The translations under genes and the position numbers were made by a program. From Paenibacillus sp. D2_2 (lineage in GTDB: Bacteria; Bacillota; Bacilli; Paenibacillales; Paenibacillaceae), in assembly GCF_031199965.1 (NCBI RefSeq), contig NZ_CP133605.1, positions 1,644,501 to 1,708,500 on the forward strand: a stretch of 64,000 nucleotides of DNA, written 5' to 3'. The notes under the pieces are model-generated. The model did not search any database and had not been told where the DNA came from. It saw only the letters and a program-made list of their open reading frames with translations. This document shows positions 18,181-26,872 of the stretch, piece after piece. Every line of letters starts with the position of its first letter. The stretch's first letter is position 1.

Positions 18181-19149
18181 ATGATCTGGAAAGAACTTAC
18201 TATACATACTACTGAGGAAGCTGTGGAAATGGTCTCTAACTTTCTGCACGAAGCTGGGGCTGGTGGCGTGACGATTGAAGAGCATGTTGACAACAGCAAG
18301 CCAAGAGATACATCTCTCGGGCAATGGTTCGAGATTCCGCCGAATGATATTCCTGAAGGTGAAGCCAAGGTTAGTGGATACTTCGCGCAGGGTTCCGATA
18401 TGGATGAGGTTATCAAGCAAGTGAAGGAACGTACGGAAGAGCTTCGCGATTTCAACATTGATCCGGGCAAAGCTGAAATATCAGTCAGAGATGTGCATGA
18501 GGATGATTGGGCGAATAACTGGAAGCAGTATTTCAAGCCGCTACGTGTGTCGGAGAAGCTGACGATTAAACCGACCTGGGAAGTATACGAACCGCAATCA
18601 GCAGATGAGAAGATTATTGAGCTTGATCCAGGAATGGCCTTTGGAACAGGCGCACATCCAACCACTTCGCTTTGTTTGCGTACCTTGGAGGGGGTCATCC
18701 AAGAAGGAGACGAGGTTATTGATGTCGGAACAGGCTCTGGTATTCTAGCGATTGGTGCCTGCCAATTAGGGGCTTCCCGAGTGCTGGCATTAGACCTTGA
18801 TCCCATTGCAGTAACAAGTGCGATGGAGAACACGAAGCTGAATCAGCTTGAGGACCGCATTCAAGTCGTCGAAAGTGATCTGCTCTCTGTTCTGAAGCAA
18901 GGGGAACAGTTCGAGTTGGACGTTACGCTGCCTGTCCGTGTCGTGGTTGCGAATATTTTAGCTGAGATTATACTGCTCTTTATCGAGGACGTATATGAAG
19001 CACTACAGCCAGGCGGATATTATATTGCATCGGGAATTTACAAGAATAAGGAACAAATTGTACAGGAGGCGCTAGTATCGGCTGGATTCGAAATTGCGAA
19101 CACAGCGCGGGAAGAAGATTGGGTCGCATTTGTCGCCAGAAAGAGGTAG
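18181..19149 (+). CDS. prmA: Ribosomal protein L11 methyltransferase
   Basis: The 322-residue SAM-dependent enzyme trimethylates ribosomal protein L11. An N-terminal L11-recognition domain (residues 1-110) is followed by DDWANNWKQYFKPL and the Rossmann methyltransferase domain with DPGMAFGTGAHPTTSLCLR, VIDVGTGSGILAIGACQLGA and VANILAEIIL. Length is typical. The start has TAAGGAGGA upstream. It lies in the conserved dnaJ-prmA-rsmE-mtaB order, though three small genes and a site-2 protease interrupt it here. Confidence 0.96.
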   Translation: MIWKELTIHTTEEAVEMVSNFLHEAGAGGVTIEEHVDNSKPRDTSLGQWFEIPPNDIPEGEAKVSGYFAQGSDMDEVIKQVKERTEELRDFNIDPGKAEISVRDVHEDDWANNWKQYFKPLRVSEKLTIKPTWEVYEPQSADEKIIELDPGMAFGTGAHPTTSLCLRTLEGVIQEGDEVIDVGTGSGILAIGACQLGASRVLALDLDPIAVTSAMENTKLNQLEDRIQVVESDLLSVLKQGEQFELDVTLPVRVVVANILAEIILLFIEDVYEALQPGGYYIASGIYKNKEQIVQEALVSAGFEIANTAREEDWVAFVARKR

Positions 19150-19153
19150 ATTT

Positions 19154-19846
19154 ATGGATTTTTTGAATCAAATTTTACGTGTCCCGCTAGACCAGCTTCC
19201 TTTTTTTCTGATTACTTTATTAATCGCGTTTACGGTACATGAATTTTCACATGCTTATTTTGCTAATAAGTTCGGTGATCCTACGGCAAAATTGCTGGGG
19301 AGGGTCACCTTGAACCCTGCAGTACATTTCGACTTGTTGGGTATTATTCTGCTTCTGATCGCCGGATTCGGCTGGGCTAGGCCGGTTCCTGTCAATCGGG
19401 ACAATTTCAGCAAGCCGCGTACGATGGGAGTCGTCGTCTCGATCGCCGGGCCACTCAGCAATCTGCTGCTCGGGATTCTCGGTGCTTTTATTTACGTCGT
19501 ACTGATTCGATTTGGAGTTATCCCTCATCTGTTTATGGACGGGAACAGTAAATATTCGATAGCCCTTCATACTTTCTTCGGAATGTTCATCTATATGAAC
19601 TTCTTCCTGTTCTTGTTTAATCTGATTCCGTTGCCTCCGCTTGATGGCTATCGTATCCTGGAGGATATCGTACCACGTCGGATGCTTGGTAAGCTCCAGC
19701 AGTTTGAGAGCTGGTCTATTATTATCTTTTTAGTTATTCTTGTTGTGCCTTTTATGCAGCGATATACGATCGCGCCTCTCTATAATTTGGCGTATTCGTG
19801 GTCGGGCAATATTATATCTTTCTTCAATATGCTCTTCTATCGGTAA
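19154..19846 (+). CDS. Site-2 protease family (M50) membrane metalloprotease
   Basis: The 230-residue, multi-pass membrane protein has the zinc motif HEFSHAYFANKFGDPTA (HExxH) in an N-terminal membrane helix, RVTLNPAVHFDLLGIILLL, and the second motif NLIPLPPLDGYRIL (N-P-x-DG), together forming the intramembrane active site. Such short M50B proteins (YwhC/YdiL-like) cleave membrane substrates that are mostly unknown. ATG 19154 lies 4 bases after the prmA stop, with a ribosome site inside the prmA end, so translation may be coupled. Confidence 0.88.
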   Translation: MDFLNQILRVPLDQLPFFLITLLIAFTVHEFSHAYFANKFGDPTAKLLGRVTLNPAVHFDLLGIILLLIAGFGWARPVPVNRDNFSKPRTMGVVVSIAGPLSNLLLGILGAFIYVVLIRFGVIPHLFMDGNSKYSIALHTFFGMFIYMNFFLFLFNLIPLPPLDGYRILEDIVPRRMLGKLQQFESWSIIIFLVILVVPFMQRYTIAPLYNLAYSWSGNIISFFNMLFYR

Positions 19847-19924
19847 TGTCCACTTTAGATAAGAATACCTAATCGAGGTAAGTCCAAGGATGAGCGACCG
19901 CGATTCAAAGGTAGGTTTTCTTGC

Positions 19925-19971
19925 GATATAGAATTTCATCAGCTCCGCTGATAACTTATAAATTCTATATC
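19925..19971. other. Hairpin after the site-2 protease gene
   Basis: GATATAGAATTT (19925-19936) and AAATTCTATATC (19960-19971) pair perfectly; the loop contains the smaller dyad ATCAGC/GCTGAT. No T tract is present, so it may be a weak terminator or RNA 3' end stabiliser. Confidence 0.45.
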
Positions 19972-19995
19972 TAACACAAAGTTAAACAGGAAATG

Positions 19996-20132
19996 GATTC
20001 GGCATCGAATCTTGAATTCAGCCGGGCCTAAGCATATGCTTACGAAGTCGTTTTCTCCGAAAACGTTTAGCTCCGCTCCTCAGTCCCTGCTTTATCCAAC
20101 CTTCTCGGTGCTGAAAACTGGCCTTTTTGAGC
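19996..20132 (-). repeat. MITE-like dispersed repeat, copy 4 (reverse, diverged)
   Basis: The stretch GGCATCGAATCTTGAATTCA and the stretch ATCCAACCTTCTCGGTGCTG are the reverse complement of copies 1-3. The far end lacks a clear terminal repeat. The central hairpin seen in other copies is replaced by two unrelated hairpins (20029-20042 and 20049-20065). This explains the gap between the site-2 protease and rsmE. Confidence 0.65.
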
Positions 20133-20258
20133 GTGTACTAATAGAGCACGGGCTGAGTTCTAATATGGACTGGAAACCTGGTATTAAAAGTTGTATGATG
20201 GACAATGGTTAATTTAGAGGTATTTGTACACGCATTTTAAGCTGAGGAATGATTAGAA

Positions 20259-21023
20259 ATGCAGCGTTATTTCATTGAGTCTGAGCAATTCGGAGAACAG
20301 CAGGTCGTTATTACTGGCGACGATGCCCGTCATATCGGGAAGGTGATGCGCTCCAAGCCTGGGGATGAATTCATCGTTAGCGATGGTGTAACCCGGGAAG
20401 CGCTGGTTAAGATCGTCTCGATCGAACCTGGCGAAGTTGTAGCTGAGATCGTTAGTCAGCTTGAACAGGCTGGAGAGCCTTGGCTTCAAGTTACGATTGC
20501 ACAGAGTTTGCCGAAGGGCGATAAGATGGAGACCGTGATTCAGAAATGCACCGAGATCGGAGCGGCAGCTTTCCTGCCGTTTATTTCGGAGCGCACGGTA
20601 GTCCAGTATGATATGAAAAAGGAAGAAAAGCGTACTCAGCGTTGGCGCAAAATCGCGAAGGAGGCCGCAGAACAGGCCCATCGCAGTAAAATCCCGACTG
20701 TTGAGTCACCTGTCTCCTGGCGGGAATTACTAGCTGCTGTCGCAGATTTTGACCTGGTATGCTTATGCTATGAGCAAGAGAATGGTCAAGGGCTACGCGA
20801 TGCCTTGCGGCCTTTTGTCGCCGGGCTTGATACGGAGAGACCTTATAGAATAGCGGTTGTAGTCGGGCCGGAAGGCGGCTTCTCGGAGACTGAAGTGACG
20901 GCGGCTGTTGAAGCAGGTGCGGTATCTATCGGCCTGGGGAGACGCATACTGCGGACGGAGACGGCGGCGATGGCCGCCCTAACTTGCATCATGTATGAAT
21001 CTGGAGAAATGGGAGGAGCTTGA
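20259..21023 (+). CDS. rsmE: 16S rRNA (uracil(1498)-N(3))-methyltransferase
   Basis: The 254-residue SPOUT-class enzyme methylates U1498 of 16S rRNA. It has an N-terminal PUA-like domain (TGDDARHIGKVMRSKPGDEF) and the SPOUT knot motifs VVVGPEGGFSETEV and LGRRILRTETAAMAAL. QSLPKGDKMETVIQKCTEIG is another family hallmark. The start is ATG 20259 with GAGGAATG upstream. Its stop overlaps the ribosome-site region of mtaB. Confidence 0.96.
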   Translation: MQRYFIESEQFGEQQVVITGDDARHIGKVMRSKPGDEFIVSDGVTREALVKIVSIEPGEVVAEIVSQLEQAGEPWLQVTIAQSLPKGDKMETVIQKCTEIGAAAFLPFISERTVVQYDMKKEEKRTQRWRKIAKEAAEQAHRSKIPTVESPVSWRELLAAVADFDLVCLCYEQENGQGLRDALRPFVAGLDTERPYRIAVVVGPEGGFSETEVTAAVEAGAVSIGLGRRILRTETAAMAALTCIMYESGEMGGA

Positions 21024-21025
21024 GA

Positions 21026-22366
21026 ATGCCATCCGTTGCATTTTATACTTTGGGTTGCAAAGTGAATTTTTATGATACAGAAGCGATCTGGCAAATGTTC
21101 AAAAATGAGGGTTACGAGCAAGTTGATTTCGAACAAACTGCGGACGTGTATCTCATTAATACCTGTACTGTAACGAATACGGGTGATAAGAAAAGTAGGC
21201 AGATTATTCGGCGTGCCGTACGGCGCAATCCGAACGCGATCATCGCGGTTACCGGATGTTATGCCCAAACTTCTCCTGCAGAGATTATGGATATTCCTGG
21301 CGTCGATCTCGTGATCGGTAATCAGGATCGGGAAAAGATTATTCCTTATGTGAACCAGATCAGAGGGCAGCGGGAACCGATTAATGCGGTTCGTAATATT
21401 ATGAAGACCCGTGACTTTGAAGAGCTTGATGTTCCGAGCTTCGCAGATCATACCCGGGCTTTTCTGAAGATTCAGGAGGGCTGTAACAATTTCTGTACCT
21501 TCTGTATTATCCCTTGGGCGCGCGGACTATCGCGCAGTCGTGACCCGCAGAGCGTTATCAATCAAGCGCGTCAGCTAGTTGCTGCTGGATATAATGAGAT
21601 TGTATTAACCGGGATCCATACCGGCGGATATGGCGATGATATAGAAGATTACAAGCTGCCTGATTTGCTGTGGGATCTGGATAAGATCGAAGGACTTGGC
21701 CGGATTCGCATCAGTTCGATCGAAGCGAGCCAGATTGATGACCGGATGCTGGAAGTGCTAGAGGGTTCCTCGAAGATGTGCCGCCATTTCCATATTCCGA
21801 TCCAGGCCGGGAACGATGATGTATTGAAGCGGATGCGCCGTAAATATACAGTGGCGGAATTCGAACAGAAGATTAAGCGAATCCGTGAATTTATGCCGGA
21901 TGTAGCGATTACGACAGATGTGATCGTCGGTTTTCCTGGAGAGACAGAGGAAATGTTCCGTGATGGCTACGAGACATTGAAACGGATCGGTTTCTCGGAA
22001 ATGCACGTATTCCCGTATTCCACCCGGACAGGTACTCCGGCTGCACGGATGGAGGATCAAATCGATGAGGAGATCAAGCATGCCCGCGTACAGGAGCTGA
22101 TCGAATTGTCGGAGACGATGCAGTTAGCCTATGCAGAGAAATTTGTCGGTCAAGTTCTTAATGTCATTCCTGAACGGAATATAGAAGCTTTGGCTGTGGA
22201 TGGCCATCTGACTGGATTCGCCGATAATTATTTGCAAATCCGTTTCCCGGGTTCACAGGATATGATCGGTAAGATATGCCGGGTTAAGTTAACAAAAGCA
22301 GATGCCAACACCTGCGAAGGTACACTGGTACGTGTTCTGGATGATTCAGTTCAAGCTTTGGCTTAA
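21026..22366 (+). CDS. mtaB: tRNA t6A37 C2-methylthiotransferase MtaB
   Basis: The 446-residue radical SAM enzyme converts t6A37 to ms2t6A in tRNAs reading ANN codons. An N-terminal UPF0004 domain has LGCKVNFYDTEA, NTCTVTN and TGCYAQ cysteines for one [4Fe-4S] cluster; the radical SAM motif is CNNFCTFCIIPWARG; a C-terminal TRAM domain follows. ATG 21026 was preferred over TTG 21020 because GGAGGAG is then 8 bases away and the TTG overlaps the rsmE stop. In Bacillus the next gene is rpsU, here found 40 kb downstream. Confidence 0.95.
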   Translation: MPSVAFYTLGCKVNFYDTEAIWQMFKNEGYEQVDFEQTADVYLINTCTVTNTGDKKSRQIIRRAVRRNPNAIIAVTGCYAQTSPAEIMDIPGVDLVIGNQDREKIIPYVNQIRGQREPINAVRNIMKTRDFEELDVPSFADHTRAFLKIQEGCNNFCTFCIIPWARGLSRSRDPQSVINQARQLVAAGYNEIVLTGIHTGGYGDDIEDYKLPDLLWDLDKIEGLGRIRISSIEASQIDDRMLEVLEGSSKMCRHFHIPIQAGNDDVLKRMRRKYTVAEFEQKIKRIREFMPDVAITTDVIVGFPGETEEMFRDGYETLKRIGFSEMHVFPYSTRTGTPAARMEDQIDEEIKHARVQELIELSETMQLAYAEKFVGQVLNVIPERNIEALAVDGHLTGFADNYLQIRFPGSQDMIGKICRVKLTKADANTCEGTLVRVLDDSVQALA

Positions 22367-22403
22367 TCTGTATTTTTATTAGGCCCACTTATAGTAAATG
22401 AAG

Positions 22404-22444
22404 ACAAGGATTTCTCTCTAATTTGGAAGGGGAGAAATCCTTGT
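22404..22444 (+). terminator. Terminator-like hairpin after mtaB
   Basis: ACAAGGATTTCTC (22404-22416) pairs perfectly with GAGAAATCCTTGT (22432-22444), a 13-bp stem. Confidence 0.65.
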
Positions 22445-22516
22445 TGTGAATTTAGAGCGGGTTCTTAATAATAGAACTTGTTCGTTGTCTTGTGGAACTG
22501 TGAAGGAGGTTCATAG

Positions 22517-22951
22517 ATGCCATATAAACAGATATCCGCTGGAGGAGTCGTATACAGAAGAGAAGGCGGACATTTGCAGATTCAGCTTATCACTGACCGA
22601 TACGGCAAGTTATCGTTCGCCAAAGGCAAACGTGAGAAGGGCGAGACTGTGGAACAGACCGCACTCCGTGAGATTCACGAGGAGACTGGTATTGTTGGTC
22701 AGATCGATCAATTAATCGATATTATCGCATATACTTATTCCCACCCCGCACATGGGCCCGTGGACAAAGAGGTTCATTATTATCTGGTCGAGAGCAAGGG
22801 TGGCGAGCTTCGTCCTCAGGTCGAGGAGATTCGTGATGTAGCATGGTATGAGCCGCTGGAAGCTTGGGAGAAGCAGCAAAAACAGGGCTACGACAACAAT
22901 GATTTTATATTGGAAAAGGCATTAAAGTTACTTGGTATCACAGGGGTTTAG
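22517..22951 (+). CDS. Nudix hydrolase
   Basis: The 144-residue protein has the complete Nudix box, GKREKGETVEQTALREIHEE followed by TGI, which binds the metal that activates water for pyrophosphate cleavage of nucleoside-diphosphate compounds. The C-terminal region (VEEIRDVAWYEPLEAWEKQQ) is as in MutT/Ap4A-like Nudix proteins. The start ATG has AAGGAGG at 7 bases. It converges on the Na/Pi transporter with only 15 bp between stops. The substrate is not known. Confidence 0.87.
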   Translation: MPYKQISAGGVVYRREGGHLQIQLITDRYGKLSFAKGKREKGETVEQTALREIHEETGIVGQIDQLIDIIAYTYSHPAHGPVDKEVHYYLVESKGGELRPQVEEIRDVAWYEPLEAWEKQQKQGYDNNDFILEKALKLLGITGV

Positions 22952-22966
22952 TTATGATGGTTTAAG

Positions 22967-23947
22967 CTATTTAGTACTATGGTCCAGCCTACTCCATAGC
23001 GGTAAATAACAGAATGGAAGGGCCAGTAGAGAACTGATTACATTAAACAGGGTCTGTGAATGGGCGATTTGAACGGCGGCATCATTAGTAATCCAGGAGA
23101 CTACTGTTTGCAGTAGAGATACAAAGGGTAAGAATAATAAAGCTCCAACCAAGTTAAGGATAACGTGGGACAAGGCCACGAACTTGCCTGATTTGGTACC
23201 ACCGATGGAAGCAATCAGGGCGGTTACACAGGTTCCCACATTCGAGCCGATCACCATGGCAATTCCGAGCGGAACAGGCAGGGCGCCGCTAGAGACCAGT
23301 CCCATCGTCATGGCGATCGCGGCTGCGCTGCTATGGATCAGGGCGGTTACCGCAGCTCCTGCGAGGGCTCCCCATAATAGGCTGTCTCCGGCATGGACCA
23401 GTAGACGGTCGATAATGCCGTAAGCTTCAAGCTGCGGGCCGATCGATTGCATCCAGCGGATAGCGATCATGATCAGGCTAAAGCCTGCTAGGGCCAGTGA
23501 TCCATACTGTAGCGGACGCAGGTAATGTAGCCTGTGACTGAAGTATTTACCTGTACTATATTCCTCGCCTGTTACCGCAGTGGCCCATAGCAGCAAGGAT
23601 ATCGTCAAGAGCGGAAGCCCATAGCTGGAAATGTCCAGTGCGATCAGCTCGGTGGTAAGACAAGTACCAATATTGCCGCCAAGGATGATGCCGAGAGTTC
23701 GGGCATACGATAGCAGTCCGGCATTAACCAGCCCGATCGTCATAACAGTCATGGCTGTGCTGCTTTGGAGAACGGCGGTAATGAAGGTGCTTGAAATAAG
23801 TCCGGTCAACGGCGTCTTCGTTGATGTATGTAGTAGCTTGATCAGTCTTGGACCGGCCCAGGCATGAAGGGCAGTTTCCATGAGCTTCATTCCGAACAGG
23901 AAGAGGGCGAGTCCCAAAATCACTGGGAGTATGAGATCATGAAACAT
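22967..23947 (-). CDS. Na/Pi cotransporter family protein
   Basis: The 326-residue membrane protein has the two inverted repeats of the Na/Pi (NptA/YjbB) family: FITAVLQSSTAMTVMTIGLV in the first half and TALIHSSAAAIAMTMGLVSS in the second, each followed by GGNIGTCLT or GSNVGTCVT. It would move phosphate or another anion with sodium. The first 26 residues of the longest frame are excluded because ATG 23947 has AAGGGGGA 7 bases upstream. The C-terminal PhoU domain of some homologues is absent. Confidence 0.88.
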   Translation of the reverse strand: MFHDLILPVILGLALFLFGMKLMETALHAWAGPRLIKLLHTSTKTPLTGLISSTFITAVLQSSTAMTVMTIGLVNAGLLSYARTLGIILGGNIGTCLTTELIALDISSYGLPLLTISLLLWATAVTGEEYSTGKYFSHRLHYLRPLQYGSLALAGFSLIMIAIRWMQSIGPQLEAYGIIDRLLVHAGDSLLWGALAGAAVTALIHSSAAAIAMTMGLVSSGALPVPLGIAMVIGSNVGTCVTALIASIGGTKSGKFVALSHVILNLVGALLFLPFVSLLQTVVSWITNDAAVQIAHSQTLFNVISSLLALPFCYLPLWSRLDHSTK

Positions 23948-24085
23948 CTTTACGTCCCCCTTGGAAATGGTGTACAAGTTACTTATATGCCATTGTCTGG
24001 GTATCCATACCGGGGGATTTCTCAATCAGGAGTACAACTCGTATAGTTGATATAAATCATAATAATTAATTTAGGAGTGGATAGA

Positions 24086-25455
24086 TTGGCATCCGTTATT
24101 TTAAACAAAACCCGAAAAAAACGCCTAGAGCAGGCACACCCATGGGTATACCATAATGAGATTGATAGTGTGGAAGGTGAAGTAGAGCCCGGGAACCTGG
24201 TACAAATTTTTGATCATCGCCGTAAGTTTCTCGCCACAGGCTATTACAATCCGGCTTCACAAATTACAGTTCGGGTAGTATCCTACCGTCAGCTTGAGAT
24301 GATGGATGTAGAATTTTTCACGGAGCGGTTTAAAGAATGTTTAGATCATCGGGAAAGATTCGTGGGAGGAGATGCTTACCGTCTCGTATATGGTGAGGCA
24401 GATTTTCTCCCTGGACTGATCGTGGATCGCTTTGCGGATGTACTTGTAGTCCAACTTCTGACGCTAGGTATGGACAAGTGCCGTGAGGCGATCGTAGAGG
24501 CGCTTGTGAAAGTGCTTCAGCCATCTGCCATCTATGAGCGCAGCGATGTGCCCGTGCGAGAAATGGAAGGTCTTGAGCAGGTCAAAGGATCTTTATATGG
24601 TGAATCACCGCGATATGTCACGATCCTAGAGAACGGGTTGAAGATTAAGGTAGATATTGAACAAGGGCAAAAAACAGGTTATTTCTTCGATCAGCGTGAG
24701 AATCGCGCTTCTATTGAACCGTTGATGACAGGCTGGGTAGAAGAAGCGGGATTGAGCTGAAGGAAGTAGCTAGGCCTGGACAAACGGCCGAGTTAATGCC
24801 AGTGAACTCTAATGGCAAAGTAGTAACGTTCCCATACTGGGATGGTGCGACGGTGCTGGAATGTTTCTCTCATACCGGCAGCTTCACGCTTCATGCTTGT
24901 AAGTACGGTGCTAAAAAAGTGACCTGTCTCGATATTTCTGAGCATGCGATTGAAAGTGCAAGAACTAATGTGGAATTGAACGGATTTACGGATCGCGTTG
25001 AATTTGTAGTTGCGGATGCATTTGATTATCTGCGTGAACAGGTGAAGGGGATTGATGAAAGGAACCGCCGTGCGGCGAAAGAAGGCAAGGTGGATACGTC
25101 TGTTCCAATGACTGCGAATGGTGGTCGGACCTGGGACGTCGTCATTCTGGATCCGCCGGCGTTTGCCAAGACCAAATCTGCGGTGAAGGGAGCCTGCCGC
25201 GGGTATAAAGATATCAACCTGCACGGATTGAAGCTGGTGAATGAGGGAGGTTATCTTGTTACGGCCAGTTGCTCCTACCATATGCGTCCGGATTTGTTCC
25301 TTCAGACGATCCAAGAGGCTGCGGAAGATGCAGGGAAAATACTTCGTCTCGTAGAATGGCGTGCGGCCAGGCAAAGACCACCCGCAAATTCTCGGGTCGA
25401 TGAAGGACACTATTTGAAATTTGCCATTTTCGAGGTACGAAGTAAGACGTTTTAA
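24086..25455 (+). CDS. Class I SAM-dependent rRNA methyltransferase, RlmI-like; frameshifted
   Basis: The protein has an N-terminal PUA domain (LEQAHPWVYHNEIDSVEGEV), a central RlmI-like region (VDIEQGQKTGYFFDQRENRA) and a SAM Rossmann domain (ATVLECFSHTGSFTLHACKY; VVILDPPAFAKTKSAVKGAC). RlmI enzymes make m5C in 23S rRNA. The frame breaks near 24740 (one base missing after MTGWG). A second, compensated pair of indels near 25366 and 25396 changes eleven residues only. TTG 24086 has TAGGAG at 9 bases; GTG 24077 is too close to it. About 457 aa in all. Confidence 0.82.
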
Positions 25456-25490
25456 GAGTCTTATTTTAGGAAACCACCTATGCCTTCCAA

Positions 25491-25519
25491 TTGAATTTCA
25501 TTAATTCGCAGGATATAAT
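25491..25519 (+). promoter_or_regulatory. Promoter of yojF-bshB2
   Basis: TTGAAT, a 17-base spacer and TATAAT (25514-25519). Confidence 0.6.
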
Positions 25520-25545
25520 TTATAAGAAATTACTTGTATTTCAAT

Positions 25546-25575
25546 AATCCGCTCCTCATATGGGTGGATTTTTTC
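25546..25575 (+). terminator. Terminator hairpin in the yojF leader (possible attenuator)
   Basis: AATCCGCTC pairs with GGGTGGATT (two G-T pairs) followed by a six-T tract. It lies downstream of the yojF promoter and 28 bp before the gene, so it could also act as an attenuator; it may equally be the terminator of the upstream methyltransferase gene. Confidence 0.55.
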
Positions 25576-25603
25576 TTAATGTGTCAGACGGGGAGGAATG
25601 AAG

Positions 25604-25948
25604 ATGAAGCTAATTAATGAAATAGAAATACAAACTAAACTCGATATGCTTAAAGACCAAGATCTATATGTTCATCTTGAGATGACAACGGGAGCATACG
25701 CGGCGCATTTTGATAGTTCTAAACATCCGGCCGCTACTTTCATAACAAATGCTATCATTCGATATTCTCATGGGTCGATTTCCGGAAGTGGTCCATATCG
25801 AGTCGGCTTGAAAATGGAGCAGGGATGGATATACTCCGAAGGGTTAACTCACTATGAAGAGAGTGAACCGGAAAGATTGATCTTGGCGGGCCATGACAGT
25901 CAGGGGAAACTAGTTGTATCTTTACAGCTAAGCCCGTCGCCTTTCTAG
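25604..25948 (+). CDS. yojF: YojF family protein (DUF1806)
   Basis: The 114-residue protein matches YojF, a conserved Bacillales protein of unknown function encoded next to the bacillithiol deacetylase YojG/BshB2. LYVHLEMTTGAYAAHFDSSK and GPYRVGLKMEQGWIYSEGLT are recognisable. ATG 25604 was chosen because GGGGAGGA is 7 bases upstream; ATG 25598 is too close. The next gene is bshB2, with a 59-bp MITE-like remnant between them, which supports the assignment. Confidence 0.8.
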   Translation: MKLINEIEIQTKLDMLKDQDLYVHLEMTTGAYAAHFDSSKHPAATFITNAIIRYSHGSISGSGPYRVGLKMEQGWIYSEGLTHYEESEPERLILAGHDSQGKLVVSLQLSPSPF

Positions 25949-25953
25949 AGGTT

Positions 25954-26012
25954 GTTCAAAAAGCTCCTGCATTATCCAACCTTCTCGGTGCTGAACACCG
26001 CCCTTTTTGAAC
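25954..26012 (-). repeat. MITE-like dispersed repeat, copy 5 (internally deleted)
   Basis: Both terminal repeats remain (GTTCAAAAAG at left, CTTTTTGAAC at right) around the conserved stretch ATCCAACCTTCTCGGTGCTG in reverse orientation; the middle is missing. Confidence 0.7.
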
Positions 26013-26047
26013 ACACACTTCTAATGATAGAGGAGATGAGAGATTCG

Positions 26048-26703
26048 ATGGAAAGACAAATTCTTGTTGTGTTACCGCACCCTGATGACGAGGCGTTCGG
26101 TTTATCAGGCACACTAGCTAAGGAAATACAGAATGGAGCGCGAGTAACCTATGCCTGTCTGACATTAGGAGAAATGGGCCGAAATATGGGTAACCCGCCT
26201 TTTGCAAATCGGGTAACGCTCCCTAAAATACGCAAGAAGGAATTAGAAGAGTCCTGCCGGGCCATTGGAATACAGGATTTAAGAATGTTAGGCTTTCACG
26301 ATAAGACGATCGAATTTGAGGATCAAGATCGATTGGATGCAGAGATAGATGCTCTCCTAAAGAGCTCGACCCTTCACTGGTCGTTACCTTCTATCCTGGT
26401 TATAGCGTTCATCCCGATCATGATGCATGTGGGGCTGCTGTGATCCGAACAATTAGTAGATTACCCAAGGAGCAGAGACCTGTAGTTCACTGCATGGCTT
26501 TCGCCAAAAATCTTGAGCAATCTATTGGAAAACCAAATGTCGCAATTGATATAAAAGACTTTTTGCAGATTAAGTTGGCTTCTATTCAAGCGCATCGTTC
26601 TCAATTCCAAGCACCAGAACTACTTGGTGACAAAACGTTGGCGGATAAAGAACTCATTGAGCGATTTGGAACGGAGCATTTCTGGACGTATCGTTTCGAC
26701 TAA
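26048..26703 (+). CDS. bshB2: Bacillithiol biosynthesis deacetylase BshB2 (PIG-L family); frameshifted
   Basis: LmbE/PIG-L family zinc deacetylases remove acetyl from GlcNAc-malate in bacillithiol synthesis. The N-terminal zinc motif VVLPHPDDEAFGLSGTLA and the second motif VTFYPGYSVHPDHDACGAAV are both present, but the second appears only when one A is added in the run near 26358; the two frames overlap to make ~219 aa. FGTEHFWTYRFD at the C-terminus is typical of BshB2. AGGAG lies 12 bases before ATG 26048. It pairs with yojF. Confidence 0.83.
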
Positions 26704-26728
26704 TTTTTTACTCATATTGAATGTATTA

Positions 26729-26758
26729 ACAGAGGGCGGAAGCCCTCTGTTTTTTTTG
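26729..26758 (+). terminator. Terminator of yojF-bshB2
   Basis: ACAGAGGGC and GCCCTCTGT form a 9-bp stem with GGAA loop and an eight-T tract. Confidence 0.92.
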
Positions 26759-26872
26759 TGCTTCTTAAAAAATATCAACATTATCCGGCATATTTTGAAA
26801 GAAAAAGAATATGAATAAAACGAGATTTTATTAGGTGGATGGCAATAGATCATAAATTAAGGAGATATGGTG

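Noticed and set aside
18174-18833. A 219-codon serine-rich frame antisense to prmA
   Set aside because: Low-complexity Ser/Thr content typical of a reverse-complement frame; no start signal.
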